From contig CALHVU010000035.1 in assembly GCA_938036925.1 (NCBI GenBank), positions 24,115 to 88,114 of the forward strand: a stretch of 64,000 bases of DNA, written 5' to 3'. This document shows positions 43,108 to 52,904 of this stretch, in pieces. Every line of letters starts with the position of its first letter. Positions within the stretch are counted from its first letter, which is position 1. Made by a program: the position numbers and the translations under genes. Origin of the DNA: an uncultured Atopobium sp. Its GTDB lineage: Bacteria > Actinomycetota > Coriobacteriia > Coriobacteriales > Atopobiaceae. The notes under the pieces are model-generated. The model worked only from the letters and a program-made list of their open reading frames with translations, had not been told where the DNA came from and searched no databases.

Positions 43108-43763
43108 TAGTTCACCGCGTTAACGTACGTCCAAACAACCGAATCGCCATCATGCAGAACATATGCATCTGACGTGTAGTTAGGCTGAACACCGTTAACT
43201 GAATATACCCAACCGCTCTGTGGACCGTGGTCACGCTCTGCAAGCCCATTAATAGCCGCAACGTACATACCAAACGACGTGCTACGTGCATTTACCCCGG
43301 CTCCACTTGCAAGCAACGCGTCATAGACTGACGTACCCTCTTGCACCTGGAGGTTGACGGTAAATGAAGACCCTTTGGCTGCAGAGCCGTCAACCGTAAC
43401 ACTTACAGAAAGCGCACTATTCTCTTTATGAGGAGCAGCTACAGCGTTTGTTGAGTTACCAGAGTTAGAAGGCTCCGACGTTTTCTGATTAGAAGAATCC
43501 TGCGTTTTAGACGCATCAGCATTTGATTGAGCGTCTGAACTAGAGCTCCCTTGCGTCTGTGACGTCTGAGAGTCTGTTTGCGCGCCAGAAGCACCTACTA
43601 CCGTCTGACCTTGTGCGGTAGGAGCTTCTTGAGCAGAAGTGCTTGAAGCAGGCGTAAAGAAATACTGAATCAATGTCCATGCAAAGAAAAGCATGAACAC
43701 AAAAGATACTATTGATGCCGCCAAATAGAGAATCCGTTTGGATTCTCTTGTGAGCTTAACCAC
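43107..43763 (-). CDS. Membrane-anchored DUF4430 protein
   Basis: A 218-residue protein: N-terminal membrane helix (ILYLAASIVSFVFMLFFAWTLI), a ~90-residue Ser/Gln/Asn-rich linker suited to crossing the wall, then a DUF4430 domain (GTSVYDALLASGAGVNARSTSFGMYVAAINGL, GPQSGWVYSVNGVQPNYTSDAYVLHDGDSVVWTY). DUF4430 is related to the C-terminal beta domain of intrinsic factor and transcobalamin, which bind cobalamin. GTG start overlaps the previous stop by one base. Encoded directly before EcfT, so it likely hands ligand to the ECF importer. Confidence 0.87.
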   Translation of the reverse strand: MVKLTRESKRILYLAASIVSFVFMLFFAWTLIQYFFTPASSTSAQEAPTAQGQTVVGASGAQTDSQTSQTQGSSSSDAQSNADASKTQDSSNQKTSEPSNSGNSTNAVAAPHKENSALSVSVTVDGSAAKGSSFTVNLQVQEGTSVYDALLASGAGVNARSTSFGMYVAAINGLAERDHGPQSGWVYSVNGVQPNYTSDAYVLHDGDSVVWTYVNAVN

Positions 43764-46700
43764 TATCTCACCTGGCCTCGGCCATTGGAAACATGGTGAA
43801 TTGCAGCAGTTTCTTTCTTAAGCAACACTACAAACACTGCAAGAACTGCACCAGAAGCAAAGAAACCAAAGACACTCAGAAGTGGAATGGTAGGCGCAGA
43901 GGACACCTGCTGTGGGGCAGCGGCCTGCTTATTTGAGTATTCAGTAGGCGGAAGCTGCTTCTCGTCAGAGTTAGTGTCTGCAGTCTTGTTCTCAGATGGA
44001 GCCTTTGTAACCTCCTCACCAGCACTCGAAGCGGTGGTCGAGGAAGTTTCATGCGCAGCTGGAGATGAAGGATCTTGAGCTGGTACGTTTGTAGCTGTGG
44101 AATCTGTCCTGCTAAAAATGTCTCCAGATGGCTGGGTATTCTCGCCAGAAGGTTTCTGATTAATAAGCGAGAAAAGCGTGCCGGAGTCGTTGGTGTAGTA
44201 AAGATTGCCCTCAAAATCTGCAATGACCGATGAGGTGGTGTAGTTCTGATGATTCTTATCTGGAGTGTAAATCTGAGCTGCTCGGCTGGTGCCCAACTTG
44301 TATACCCATACGCCACCAGGTAGACCGTTTACCGTGAAGTAGGCATAGGTACCGTTTTGTTGAACAGAAACAAGAGGGGTGCTCTGAGACTTACCCTTGC
44401 CAGCACGAGCCTGGTCAATCACCGTAAAGGTGTCAAGAGAAATCACAGAGATAGTTCCGTAGCCCTCAGCATCGACGCCGTTAACAAAGACGTTAGAACC
44501 GCTGATAGTTGGTGTAGAGGTAGACTCTGCTGCAAATTTGACTTGCTTCTCCTCAACAAGAGAAGAACCGTTTCTTCTAATCAGGTGCAGCGTACCGTCA
44601 TTTCTGGTTACGGCAAGATAGGTTCCATTACCGTTTTGATCAACAGAGACAGGAACAATACCTGCGCGAATTGGTGAGCCAAGGTTAAGCTCAGCCTCAA
44701 TGGCACCGGTTGTACCACTGATAAGCCTGACAGAGGAGGACTCGTCGCCAATCATAAAGTCAGAGCCAGAAGCCGCTGCGCCAGACCAGTAATAACCTGA
44801 AGGCTGACCAGAGGTTGCTCCAGGAATGTTTGCAGGCTGTGCATTCTGCTTCCAGCGAAGCGCACCAGTTGTAGCGTCAACAGCAACCATGTAGCCACCA
44901 GCTGCGTCAAATCCGCTCATCTTAGTAAACTCAGCCAAGATGGTGCCGTTATTAACCGTCAGGCTAGAAACAGATTGCAGCGCATTGGTGGTATCCAGCG
45001 GCTCTGTCTTCCAGATGCACTCCATAGTTGTTGCCGAGAATGCAGTAAGACATCCATCATCGGTAGCAACAACAATCATGCCATTAATGTACAGAGGACG
45101 TGCAAAGTACGAGACCTTGGAGCCAATCTGTGCCTCGGCAATAAGGTTACCTGTTGCAGCGTCAACTGCTTTGAGAGTAGAACCGCTTACGTAATAGACC
45201 GTATCATGAACAATGACCTGATCAGAAACAAATCCAGGTGTATTCTGAGTTCCTTCAGTCACACTCCAACGAAGAGCTGCAGAATTAATGGGGGTACTCT
45301 GCGTAGTAGTGGAACCGTTTCCGCTACCAAAACCGCTCCAAGATGCCTCGTAGTTAGGGTGCTCAGCAAATGGATTGATGACCAACTCATTTTGAGGAGT
45401 TGGAATGGAGCTATCCTGACCACCATATGTCCAGGTAATAGTAGTGTTTTCGTCCAAGGTAACATTGTTTGCCATCTTGTCCGAAAGCTGACCGTTTACA
45501 AAGAACTGCCACCATTTATAGGCGCCATCTACCTGCGCTGTTGCAAGCGTAAGTCCCTGTGAAGGCGACGTAATAGAAGACAAATAACCGCCTGCTGCAT
45601 CATAGGTTAGGCCATTATTCTTCAGGTAGTCATACGTTACCTTGTCAGCAGTGGTACCCTTACGAACCTCAATAGTCTGAGTAGGAGCCCAGTGCTGAGG
45701 CTTACCGTCTTTATCAAGACCTACTACAGAAAGAGTGACGGAAACAAGCTGACTTGGATCTGGATCTTCCTCTACAGGTCGAGCGCCCTTCTCGCCTGCC
45801 ACGGTAAAGGTGGCAGAGACCTTCTGATTAGTAAGGGCCTGGAACTGCTCATTATCTGGATACAAGCTTGCATAGCGAGAATAGCGTGCACTTGAAAGAA
45901 GTGCCGAAACCGTAACAGACGTGTTGTACTCAGGAGTCTGTGCGAGAACAAGATTCTCGTTCTGAATGATTGTTGGCTGAGAAGAACTGTACGTCCGCGC
46001 CTGATCAGCAGGACCCATGGGGTCGTATGTTGGGAACTCCGAAGGCACAATACCACTTGCGGTCTTATCAGTATTGTTAACATCATAAGACCAGGTCAAA
46101 GAGCCGTCAGCAGCACGATAGAACTTGTTTGGCGTGGCCAGAGACTCAGAAACGCTATCCTGCTTATTCTGCTGACCAGAAGGAGTGGCAAGCGCATCCC
46201 AGAAATGAGCCTTAGACTCATTCATCAAAGCAAGCTCTGCATCAATATCAGCCTGATTAAGCGGGCTTACCGTAACCGTAAGAGTCTTAGAGACTGATAC
46301 CTCAGGATTTTCTTTATCGGTAACGGTCAGAGTGATGTCTACCTGCTGCGCAGAAGCAGAAGGTAGAGGCTGGTACACCGTTCCTCTATAGCCATTGAAC
46401 GTAATAGCAGCATTGGAGGAAGTGTACGTAAACTGATAGCGCTTTCCGTCCAAGCCAAAGTTCTTTGGCGTAGGCATCTGCAGGTCGTCTGTAACCGCCT
46501 GAGCATTAATGGAGTGATTGGTATACACATCTTTAATGCTTGATGCCGAGAAACGCCTGTTAATGCGCCTCAACAGATTATTCTGTGCATCGGTAATAGC
46601 CGAAGGATCTCCGGGAACCGTTATGGTAAAGGTTTTCTGATAGCTTGTCTGAGGAGCGTCTGAGCTGCTCAAAGAGACATTTGCAGTCAGCGTTACCTGC

Positions 46701-47569
46701 TTGTCACGAATACCGCGGGTAACTGTTGCCTTATAAGGCTCAGTACCATAACCATCAATACGAACAGTAGATGTATCTGAGCTGGTCCAAGTAACCTTAG
46801 ACCATGAAAGCTGGCTCCCATCAGCAGAAACAAGCTTATGTGGAAGGGTAAAGTCTGAAGTTACAGAAGATTCATTTTGTCCTGCAGCATATGATGGCGA
46901 AAGATTTTGAGATACGTCAGCAAGCTGTGCCTGAGATTTTGCCTCATCCCAAGGGATTAAAACATTGCAGGTATATTGGACGGTCTTTCCATCCTTGGAA
47001 AGTTCAAAAGTAACTTTTGCCTGACGAAGAATAAGAGTGCTTCTCTGATTAGTAAAGCCAGCAGCATCCAACCAGAAGTACTCAATAGAACCATTAGTTG
47101 CAAAATCAGTAGAAATACCTGCGTGAGCATATGAAGCTGTCGAGGACATCTGAACAGAGGTCACTCTAACGTTAACCTCTCCAGCACCAATACGGCGCAG
47201 TTCTTCTGCAACCATAGTGTTGAGGTTAGTGTCTACACCATAACGAGGCTTTGGCTTATAGAAGGAATTAGTCAGAGTTTCTACTGCCTGGTCCAGCGTT
47301 TTGTGTGGATAGCCAGTCTCATTTGTGGTTGCTGCAACGCCAGGGCCTGTCTCTTCAGAGGTTGTGGTTGCACCAGTTGTAGCTTCTACCGTACCAGAAG
47401 CAGCTTCCGTACCAGAAGCGTTGTCCTGAGCAGTAAGAGCATTCTCCGCTGAGGAGGTTGCAGTAGCAGTAGTGGTCAACTCCCCCGCTGCTTCTGCGAA
47501 TGCAGGAGCTGGTAAGAGCGCAAGCACTAAAAGTATGGAGAAAAGGCTATTGAGCGCCTTTTTAAACAT
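43763..47569 (-). CDS. Giant surface protein: Ig-like repeats, DUF4430, PQQ-type propeller, C-terminal anchor
   Basis: A 1268-residue secreted protein. Signal peptide ends AFAEAAG. Residues ~90-590 hold several repeats of a bacterial Ig-like type (TSSDTSTVRIDGYGTEPYKATVTR; ISNAAITFNGYRGTVYQP; DITLTVTDKENPEVSVSKTLTVTV). A DUF4430 domain spans ~605-720 (VSVTLSVVGLDKDGK...WWQFFVNGQ...TITWTYGG). Residues ~755-1140 form a PQQ-type beta propeller (repeats such as GSTLKAVDAATGNLIAEA and TLFSLIN). A Ser/Thr/Pro linker and one membrane helix (PLLSVFGFFASGAVLAVFVVLLKK) end it. It appears built to hold a ligand-binding head outside the wall. The upstream TTG in frame is less likely than the ATG used, which has AAGGAA ahead. 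Confidence 0.85.
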   Translation of the reverse strand: MFKKALNSLFSILLVLALLPAPAFAEAAGELTTTATATSSAENALTAQDNASGTEAASGTVEATTGATTTSEETGPGVAATTNETGYPHKTLDQAVETLTNSFYKPKPRYGVDTNLNTMVAEELRRIGAGEVNVRVTSVQMSSTASYAHAGISTDFATNGSIEYFWLDAAGFTNQRSTLILRQAKVTFELSKDGKTVQYTCNVLIPWDEAKSQAQLADVSQNLSPSYAAGQNESSVTSDFTLPHKLVSADGSQLSWSKVTWTSSDTSTVRIDGYGTEPYKATVTRGIRDKQVTLTANVSLSSSDAPQTSYQKTFTITVPGDPSAITDAQNNLLRRINRRFSASSIKDVYTNHSINAQAVTDDLQMPTPKNFGLDGKRYQFTYTSSNAAITFNGYRGTVYQPLPSASAQQVDITLTVTDKENPEVSVSKTLTVTVSPLNQADIDAELALMNESKAHFWDALATPSGQQNKQDSVSESLATPNKFYRAADGSLTWSYDVNNTDKTASGIVPSEFPTYDPMGPADQARTYSSSQPTIIQNENLVLAQTPEYNTSVTVSALLSSARYSRYASLYPDNEQFQALTNQKVSATFTVAGEKGARPVEEDPDPSQLVSVTLSVVGLDKDGKPQHWAPTQTIEVRKGTTADKVTYDYLKNNGLTYDAAGGYLSSITSPSQGLTLATAQVDGAYKWWQFFVNGQLSDKMANNVTLDENTTITWTYGGQDSSIPTPQNELVINPFAEHPNYEASWSGFGSGNGSTTTQSTPINSAALRWSVTEGTQNTPGFVSDQVIVHDTVYYVSGSTLKAVDAATGNLIAEAQIGSKVSYFARPLYINGMIVVATDDGCLTAFSATTMECIWKTEPLDTTNALQSVSSLTVNNGTILAEFTKMSGFDAAGGYMVAVDATTGALRWKQNAQPANIPGATSGQPSGYYWSGAAASGSDFMIGDESSSVRLISGTTGAIEAELNLGSPIRAGIVPVSVDQNGNGTYLAVTRNDGTLHLIRRNGSSLVEEKQVKFAAESTSTPTISGSNVFVNGVDAEGYGTISVISLDTFTVIDQARAGKGKSQSTPLVSVQQNGTYAYFTVNGLPGGVWVYKLGTSRAAQIYTPDKNHQNYTTSSVIADFEGNLYYTNDSGTLFSLINQKPSGENTQPSGDIFSRTDSTATNVPAQDPSSPAAHETSSTTASSAGEEVTKAPSENKTADTNSDEKQLPPTEYSNKQAAAPQQVSSAPTIPLLSVFGFFASGAVLAVFVVLLKKETAAIHHVSNGRGQVR

Positions 47570-47573
47570 GCTT

Positions 47574-48389
47574 CTAATTCCTTCCAACTTGTGGTGAGTT
47601 TAGCCTTCTTGCCATAACAAGCACCACTATTCCAAGTACAACTAAAGGCAGACTGAGTAGCTGTCCCATGGTAATAAAGCTGCCAAAGAGATAGCCAAGC
47701 TGCTCGTCAGGAACACGGACAAATTCCACGACAAACCTAAAAATGCCATAGAGCATCAAAAACGTTCCAATGAACGTTCCTTGTGGACGAGGAGGATACT
47801 TCCTAGAAAGGACGTACAAAATGACAAACATCACAAGACCCTCGAGAAGTGCTTCGTAGAGCTGAGAAGGGTGACGATAGACCGCTCCTCCCGTCTCAAA
47901 CATAACTCCCCAAGGCAAATCTGTTGGCTTTCCCCAAAGCTCACCGTTAATGAAGTTTGCGCAGCGTCCAAAGAAAAGACCAAGTGGTGCGCCAATAACT
48001 CCCAGGTCACAGATGGTAGGGATAGAAAGACCTGATGCCTTACAGACAATAGAGCCGCCAACAACAGCGCCTACAAGGCCACCGTGGAAGCTCATACCAC
48101 CTTGACTTAAGGCAAATGCATCAAGTGGATGAGCCACGTAATAACCAGCGCCGTAGAAAATAACGTAGAACAGACGGGCGCCCACAATAACGCCAAACGA
48201 GATGCCAACCATCAAATTAAGCACGTCATCAAGGGTAACGTTAAGCTTCCAGCGCTGAGCAGTTCTGTACATAACTACGCCAGCAAGCACAAAGCCCACC
48301 AGATATGCCAGACCATACCACCTGATAGACAGTGGACCCAGAGAAAGTGCTACTGGGTTTAATGAATGATAGAAAGCATCAAGCCACAC
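47574..48389 (-). CDS. lgt: Prolipoprotein diacylglyceryl transferase
   Basis: A 271-residue membrane enzyme that adds diacylglycerol to the lipobox Cys of prolipoproteins. Seven helices; GGMSFHGGLVGAVVGG and the signature GRCANFINGELWGKPTDLPWGVMF are diagnostic, and RHPSQLYEALLEG carries further conserved residues. Several lipoproteins in this window would be its substrates. Four bases upstream of the giant DUF4430 protein start on the same strand. Confidence 0.95.
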   Translation of the reverse strand: MWLDAFYHSLNPVALSLGPLSIRWYGLAYLVGFVLAGVVMYRTAQRWKLNVTLDDVLNLMVGISFGVIVGARLFYVIFYGAGYYVAHPLDAFALSQGGMSFHGGLVGAVVGGSIVCKASGLSIPTICDLGVIGAPLGLFFGRCANFINGELWGKPTDLPWGVMFETGGAVYRHPSQLYEALLEGLVMFVILYVLSRKYPPRPQGTFIGTFLMLYGIFRFVVEFVRVPDEQLGYLFGSFITMGQLLSLPLVVLGIVVLVMARRLNSPQVGRN

Positions 48390-48410
48390 AATACGTCCTA
48401 CTTACTAAAA

Positions 48411-48968
48411 CTACTTTGAAAGAACATGCGAAGGAGTTGCTCCGCGCTGACCCTGATAATGGCTGCCAAGATCTTTGCAGCCATAAGGACGCTCAACAGG
48501 AGAGCTCATACGCTCAAAGGAAAGCTGACCAATCCTCATGCCAGGGTGCAAAATGATTGGAAGGTTAGCAACATTAGAAAGCTCCAGTGTGAGCTCTCCG
48601 TCCCAACCTGGATCAACATAGCCTGCAGTTGAGTGAATCATAAGGCCTAAGCGACCCAAGGTAGACTTACCTTCAAGTTTGCCAAGGATATCGTCAGGAA
48701 TAGCAATGCGCTCAAGCGTAGTACCAAGCGCAAACTGACCAGGATGAAGAACAAAAACTTCTCCCTCAGGAACATCAATTGACTCAGTAAGACCCTCTTG
48801 AACTACAAGTGGATCAATTGAGGTGTGCGTAGAATTGCGGAAAATTCTAAAGTTTGAGCCAAGACATACGTCAACCGATGCAGGCTGCACATTTTTCTCG
48901 CATAAAGGCTCAATAACGATACGACCAGCAGCAATCTCGGCTTTAATGTCGCAATCAGAAAGAACCAC
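48411..48968 (-). CDS. dcd: dCTP deaminase
   Basis: A 185-residue enzyme that converts dCTP to dUTP (some actinobacterial forms go on to dUMP). Signatures: VQPASVDVCLGSNFRIFRN, KLEGKSTLGRLGLMIHSTAGYVDPGWDGELTLELSN (nucleotide and catalytic Glu region). Start set at GTG giving the usual [M]VLSDCDI; AAAGGTGG lies five bases ahead, inside a longer open frame that begins with an unlikely ATG. First gene upstream of lgt. Confidence 0.93.
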   Translation of the reverse strand: MVLSDCDIKAEIAAGRIVIEPLCEKNVQPASVDVCLGSNFRIFRNSTHTSIDPLVVQEGLTESIDVPEGEVFVLHPGQFALGTTLERIAIPDDILGKLEGKSTLGRLGLMIHSTAGYVDPGWDGELTLELSNVANLPIILHPGMRIGQLSFERMSSPVERPYGCKDLGSHYQGQRGATPSHVLSK

Positions 48969-49032
48969 AACGTCCACCTTTCTTACGTCATACAAATGTA
49001 TGGTCAGAAAAACTAATTATCCGTTTATATAA

Positions 49033-49071
49033 AATATCACGCCCTACGCAATAATGTGCGGGGCGTGATAT
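49033..49071 (-). terminator. Rho-independent terminator between the NifU-like gene and dcd
   Basis: ATATCACGCCC and GGGCGTGATAT form an 11-bp perfect stem; on the minus strand it is followed by TTTTATATAA, so it can stop transcripts from the NifU-like gene. Confidence 0.75.
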
Positions 49072-49199
49072 ATAAATTTTGTAATTACGCAGGTCAATTA
49101 TGGTTCACCACAACTTCTCTGCATAAAAAACACGTTTATGCGCATGTAGCTAACAACCGATAAGCGCCAAACGTTCACTTTTTGACGCCGAGCGATAAC

Positions 49200-49436
49200 T
49201 TACAGCATTGCAGGCTGAACGCGCTTTACACCAGGAACGTGCTCAATCAGGATGCGCTCAATACCCTCAGACATGTCGTATGCAGACATTGGGCAACCAG
49301 CGCAAGAACCAGTCATCTCAAGCGTTACGGTGCCGTCATCGCTTACATCAATAAGCTCAACGTCGCCGCCATCGGTCTGAAGGCTCTGACGAATAACATC
49401 AAGGGTTGCATTCAAAAGGTCACGATTAATGGCCAT
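49200..49436 (-). CDS. NifU C-terminal domain (Nfu-type) iron-sulfur carrier
   Basis: A 78-residue stand-alone Nfu domain: ATLDVIRQSLQTDGGDVELIDVSDDGTVTLEMTGSCAGCPMSAYDM. The CAGC pair binds a transferable [4Fe-4S] cluster at a dimer interface. Slightly shorter than the usual 80-100 residues but complete. It lies downstream of the U32 gene, whose product needs an iron-sulfur cluster. Confidence 0.92.
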   Translation of the reverse strand: MAINRDLLNATLDVIRQSLQTDGGDVELIDVSDDGTVTLEMTGSCAGCPMSAYDMSEGIERILIEHVPGVKRVQPAML

Positions 49437-49525
49437 GTTTGCTCCTATTCAAACTCTTCAAGCGCGGATGCGCCCATAACTTACAACAAGGGTATCGTAC
49501 CCAAAATTCCAAACTTATTTCTGTA

Positions 49526-52156
49526 CTATCCAATTGGCGAGAAAAGATGTCCAACTGAAGCATCTTTGAGACGTGCAGGCAATGATGCACCCGACGCTGT
49601 CGCCGCAATCGCCGCAGCTACGCGAGAGGTAGCCTCTCTTGTCTGCTCCGCGCTCAAAAGTGTTGCGTCCACCATGAAGCGCTTCACACCACAAGACAGC
49701 ATCTCGGCCATCTCTGGCACGCCGTCAAAGAGCTTAGGGCTCCAAATCTTGGAGCGACCATGTCTGTCAGTCCTTACGGGCATGTAATCGTTATCAATAC
49801 CTCTAAGCGTATGCTCCTCAAGACGCAGCTTACAGGCATCGCAATCGTGGATACACTTGCCCGTAGACATCAAAATACAGTGCTCAGTTGTCATGGTACG
49901 AATACGGCCGCTGACCATATAACCCACAGGAATCGAGGCGTTTCTCGCCATGTGGCAGATCTCTTGAAGGGTAAGCTCGGAGTTGAGCCAGACGCCTTCA
50001 GCACCCATGTCGGCCAGCGCCTGCAGGGCGTAATCGTTGTGGACAGGAATGCACTCGCGCACCTCAGGGATGGCTCCGCGCTCAACGGCCAGCGCCAGCT
50101 CAGAGATGTTGCCCACAGCAACCGACTTACCTGGAGTAACGTAGGAATCCAAGCGCTTATGGTCAATCTCGCGACATACCTCGTCAAGCCATGGCGTCAC
50201 CTTGGCGAGAAGATCCTCTGGCCACGAAGTCTCTGCGAGCGCATCGCTTGTTGCGTACAGACGATCTGCTCCCGCCTTGAGCGCAACACGTGCCTGCTCG
50301 GGAGTTTCAACCAGAACACACACTTCTGCCTGCGACGCATTTGTTTTTGCAGCAGCCTCATCAAAGGCAAAAAGCTTCTCTTTGTCCTGAGCTTCTCGTT
50401 CCTTTTGATAGGCAAGACGGGAAAGTGGAGCAATCTTCTGCTCTCGGTCCTGATACTCCGCAAGAAGCGCCGCCTCCAGCTGCTCACATGCAGCAGCGCG
50501 GACCTTATGAACGGCACTAAAGCTCATGCCGCAGGCGTCATCCATCTGAACGTCAAAACTTACGGCCTCAAATGGAGAGGTTCCCATGCGACCAACGTGT
50601 TCAATAAGCTCGTCAGAAGTTACTGCCTTGGTGCGTGCCTCCTCCACCACAAAACCTTCAGCGGATGCGCTTGCAACGCCATCTGCCGTTGTAAGCACCA
50701 CGGTGAAGGGCTGGCCAATGCGGGCAATAATAGCTACGTCAACAGCTCGTTTGCGAGGATATTCCAGTGAAGAAATCTGCTCAGCAGCTACGCGCGCTGC
50801 CTCAGAGCGAATAATGCGCACCGTAGATCCGGTCTGCATAACGCGAGAAGTGCGAACGGTAACTGTCTGACCAGGCTCAACATCAATAGGACAAAGAGCG
50901 GTCAGGAACTTGTCAGGCTCATCGAGCGGCCTAATCTCAAGCAAGTCGTTCTTGCCAATAGGCGCGTGTGCAATAAGATCAACATCTGCCTGCTTGTAGC
51001 GGCGCAGCTTAACACGGCCACCATTCAGACCACTCTTGCGCTCAAGAGCATCCTCAAGTGGACGTCCGCCGGTTACCTCACCAACAATCTCACCGCGGTT
51101 GTTGGAGCGCTCGTAGCTCATCATCTCGTTACCAGCGGTGCCATGCAGGTACGCGTTGGTCAGGCCGCGGTTAAATGAGCGCTTGAGCAAGCGGTGGCGG
51201 CGCGCCACATCGGCTTGGTTGTCCACGCCCTTCTCGGCAGCATCAATAGCCTGGCGATACGAAGACACTACTGAGTACACGTACTCAGGGGCCTTCATAC
51301 GGCCCTCAATCTTAAGCGAGCCCACGCCTGCCTCAATCATGTCAGGTACGTCATCGATAGTGCAGTAATCCTTAGGACAGAGTAGCCTGTCTATGCCACC
51401 CATCGACACAACTTCATGTTTAGAGTTAAGCAGCTCATAGGGTAAACGACACGGCTGCGCGCAAGCTCCGCGGTTAGCAGAGCGGTCTCCACGCATAGAT
51501 GACATGTGGCAGATGCCCGAATAGCAAAAGCACAAGGCACCGTGACCAAAACATTCCAGCTCAACGCCAAGCTTAGAGATAGTAGAAATCTCTTCTTTCG
51601 TAAGCTCTCTGGACAGGGTAACGCGGCCTACGCCAAGCTTTTTACAGGCTGCAACACCACGTGTATCGTGGATATTTGCCTGCGTTGATACGTGACATTC
51701 AATCTCTGGCCAGGTCTTTCTAACCTGAGCCATAAGGCCCCAGTCCTGGATGATAAAGGCATCTGCACCAAGAATCCACGCGCGACGAATCAGGCGCAAA
51801 ACGCGCTGCATCTCGTCCCATTTAACGACAACATTCACGGTGACATATACGCGAGCACCAGCTAGATGAGCCTGTCTGCACGCACGCGCAAACGACTCGT
51901 CATCAAAGTTGTCTGCACCACGACGAGCATTGAAGCTGTTGCCTAAACCGCAGTAAATTGCGTCAGCACCACCAGCAAGAGCTGCGGTAAATGGTGCTGG
52001 ACCTCCCGCTGGGGCAAGAAGTTCCATCTGCGTTGCACGAGGAAGCGGCGAAGACGAAAGCTCCTTATCAGAAGCCTCCTCAGTCCACTCTGGCTCGTTC
52101 ATGCGATTTAACTCGTGAGCTTTGGATTCACGCTCACGACGATTACGTTCGTTCAT
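49526..52156 (-). CDS. U32 family protein with DUF3656 (RlhA/TrhP-type RNA hydroxylation)
   Basis: An 876-residue protein. After a charged N-terminus, residues ~45-340 form a U32 domain: LAPAGGPAPFTAALAGGADAIYCG and GHGALCFCYSGICHMSSM...NRGACAQPCRLPYE, whose Cys residues are thought to bind iron-sulfur. The middle (HRLLKRSFNRGLTNAYL, VRAAACEQLEAALL) is a DUF3656 domain, and the last ~270 residues repeat a U32-like barrel (TPEQARVALKAGADRLYATSDAL; CKLRLEEHTL). E. coli RlhA, with the U32-DUF3656 order, hydroxylates 23S rRNA and TrhP hydroxylates tRNA wobble uridine; 'peptidase' is a historical label. The C-terminal HLFSPIG codons contain one GGCGAGAA copy. Confidence 0.87.
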   Translation of the reverse strand: MNERNRRERESKAHELNRMNEPEWTEEASDKELSSSPLPRATQMELLAPAGGPAPFTAALAGGADAIYCGLGNSFNARRGADNFDDESFARACRQAHLAGARVYVTVNVVVKWDEMQRVLRLIRRAWILGADAFIIQDWGLMAQVRKTWPEIECHVSTQANIHDTRGVAACKKLGVGRVTLSRELTKEEISTISKLGVELECFGHGALCFCYSGICHMSSMRGDRSANRGACAQPCRLPYELLNSKHEVVSMGGIDRLLCPKDYCTIDDVPDMIEAGVGSLKIEGRMKAPEYVYSVVSSYRQAIDAAEKGVDNQADVARRHRLLKRSFNRGLTNAYLHGTAGNEMMSYERSNNRGEIVGEVTGGRPLEDALERKSGLNGGRVKLRRYKQADVDLIAHAPIGKNDLLEIRPLDEPDKFLTALCPIDVEPGQTVTVRTSRVMQTGSTVRIIRSEAARVAAEQISSLEYPRKRAVDVAIIARIGQPFTVVLTTADGVASASAEGFVVEEARTKAVTSDELIEHVGRMGTSPFEAVSFDVQMDDACGMSFSAVHKVRAAACEQLEAALLAEYQDREQKIAPLSRLAYQKEREAQDKEKLFAFDEAAAKTNASQAEVCVLVETPEQARVALKAGADRLYATSDALAETSWPEDLLAKVTPWLDEVCREIDHKRLDSYVTPGKSVAVGNISELALAVERGAIPEVRECIPVHNDYALQALADMGAEGVWLNSELTLQEICHMARNASIPVGYMVSGRIRTMTTEHCILMSTGKCIHDCDACKLRLEEHTLRGIDNDYMPVRTDRHGRSKIWSPKLFDGVPEMAEMLSCGVKRFMVDATLLSAEQTREATSRVAAAIAATASGASLPARLKDASVGHLFSPIG

Positions 52157-52182
52157 ACTACCTAACTTGCCTTCAGCGCTTG

Positions 52183-52788
52183 TTACTTCTTAAGTGAAGA
52201 AAGTGCTGGATGAATCTTATCTTTGTCGGAAAGAATAACTTTTGCAGGATCTAAGGTTTTCTCGCCAAGAAACGCTGGCCACTCAACGCCAAGCTCTGGA
52301 TCATTCCACATAATGCCGCCCTCATCACCTGGGTGATAGATGTCGTCACACTTGTAGCAGAACTCCGCTGTCTCGGAGAGTACCAAGAAACCGTGGGCAA
52401 AACCGCGAGGGACAAAGAACTGTCTGCGGTTCTCCGCGGACAAAACAACGCCTTCCCACTGACCCCAGGTTGGACTTCCCTCTCGCAGGTCAACCGCCAC
52501 GTCAAAGACAGTGCCGGAGATTACACGCACAAGCTTTGCCTGTGGATGCTCAATCTGGAAGTGAAGACCGCGAAGCACGCCTTGAACGGAGTAAGACTGA
52601 TTGTCCTGCACAAATAAAGCGTCAATGCCGCCAGCAACAAAGTTTTCTTCACGATAGGTCTCCATAAAGCCACCACGAGCATCACCGTACAGCTTTACGT
52701 CCACAACCTTTACACCTTCAATCGAGGTGTCATAAAACGTAAAATTGCCCGACTGAATAGGGTTTTTAAGCTCTTTTGGAAACTCCAT
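52183..52788 (-). CDS. rfbC: dTDP-4-dehydrorhamnose 3,5-epimerase
   Basis: A 201-residue cupin-fold enzyme of the dTDP-L-rhamnose pathway. ARGGFMETYREENF, VQDNQSYSVQGVLRGLHFQ (catalytic His), RVISGTVFDVAVDLREGSPTWGQW and FFVPRGFAHGFLVLSE are all family marks. Start set at ATG (MEFPKE) with GAAAGGTG ahead; a GTG three codons earlier overlaps that site. Its partner RfbB is at the right end of the window, bracketing the glycan locus. Confidence 0.95.
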   Translation of the reverse strand: MEFPKELKNPIQSGNFTFYDTSIEGVKVVDVKLYGDARGGFMETYREENFVAGGIDALFVQDNQSYSVQGVLRGLHFQIEHPQAKLVRVISGTVFDVAVDLREGSPTWGQWEGVVLSAENRRQFFVPRGFAHGFLVLSETAEFCYKCDDIYHPGDEGGIMWNDPELGVEWPAFLGEKTLDPAKVILSDKDKIHPALSSLKK

Positions 52789-52904
52789 AGCGTTCACCTT
52801 TCGATTTCTTTAGGTAATCTACTATATACGAGTCAAGATTAATAAGGCTTTTGAGCTATGATATTCATGCAGTTAACGTGTAATTTGCAATTCAAAGGAT
52901 GCTC

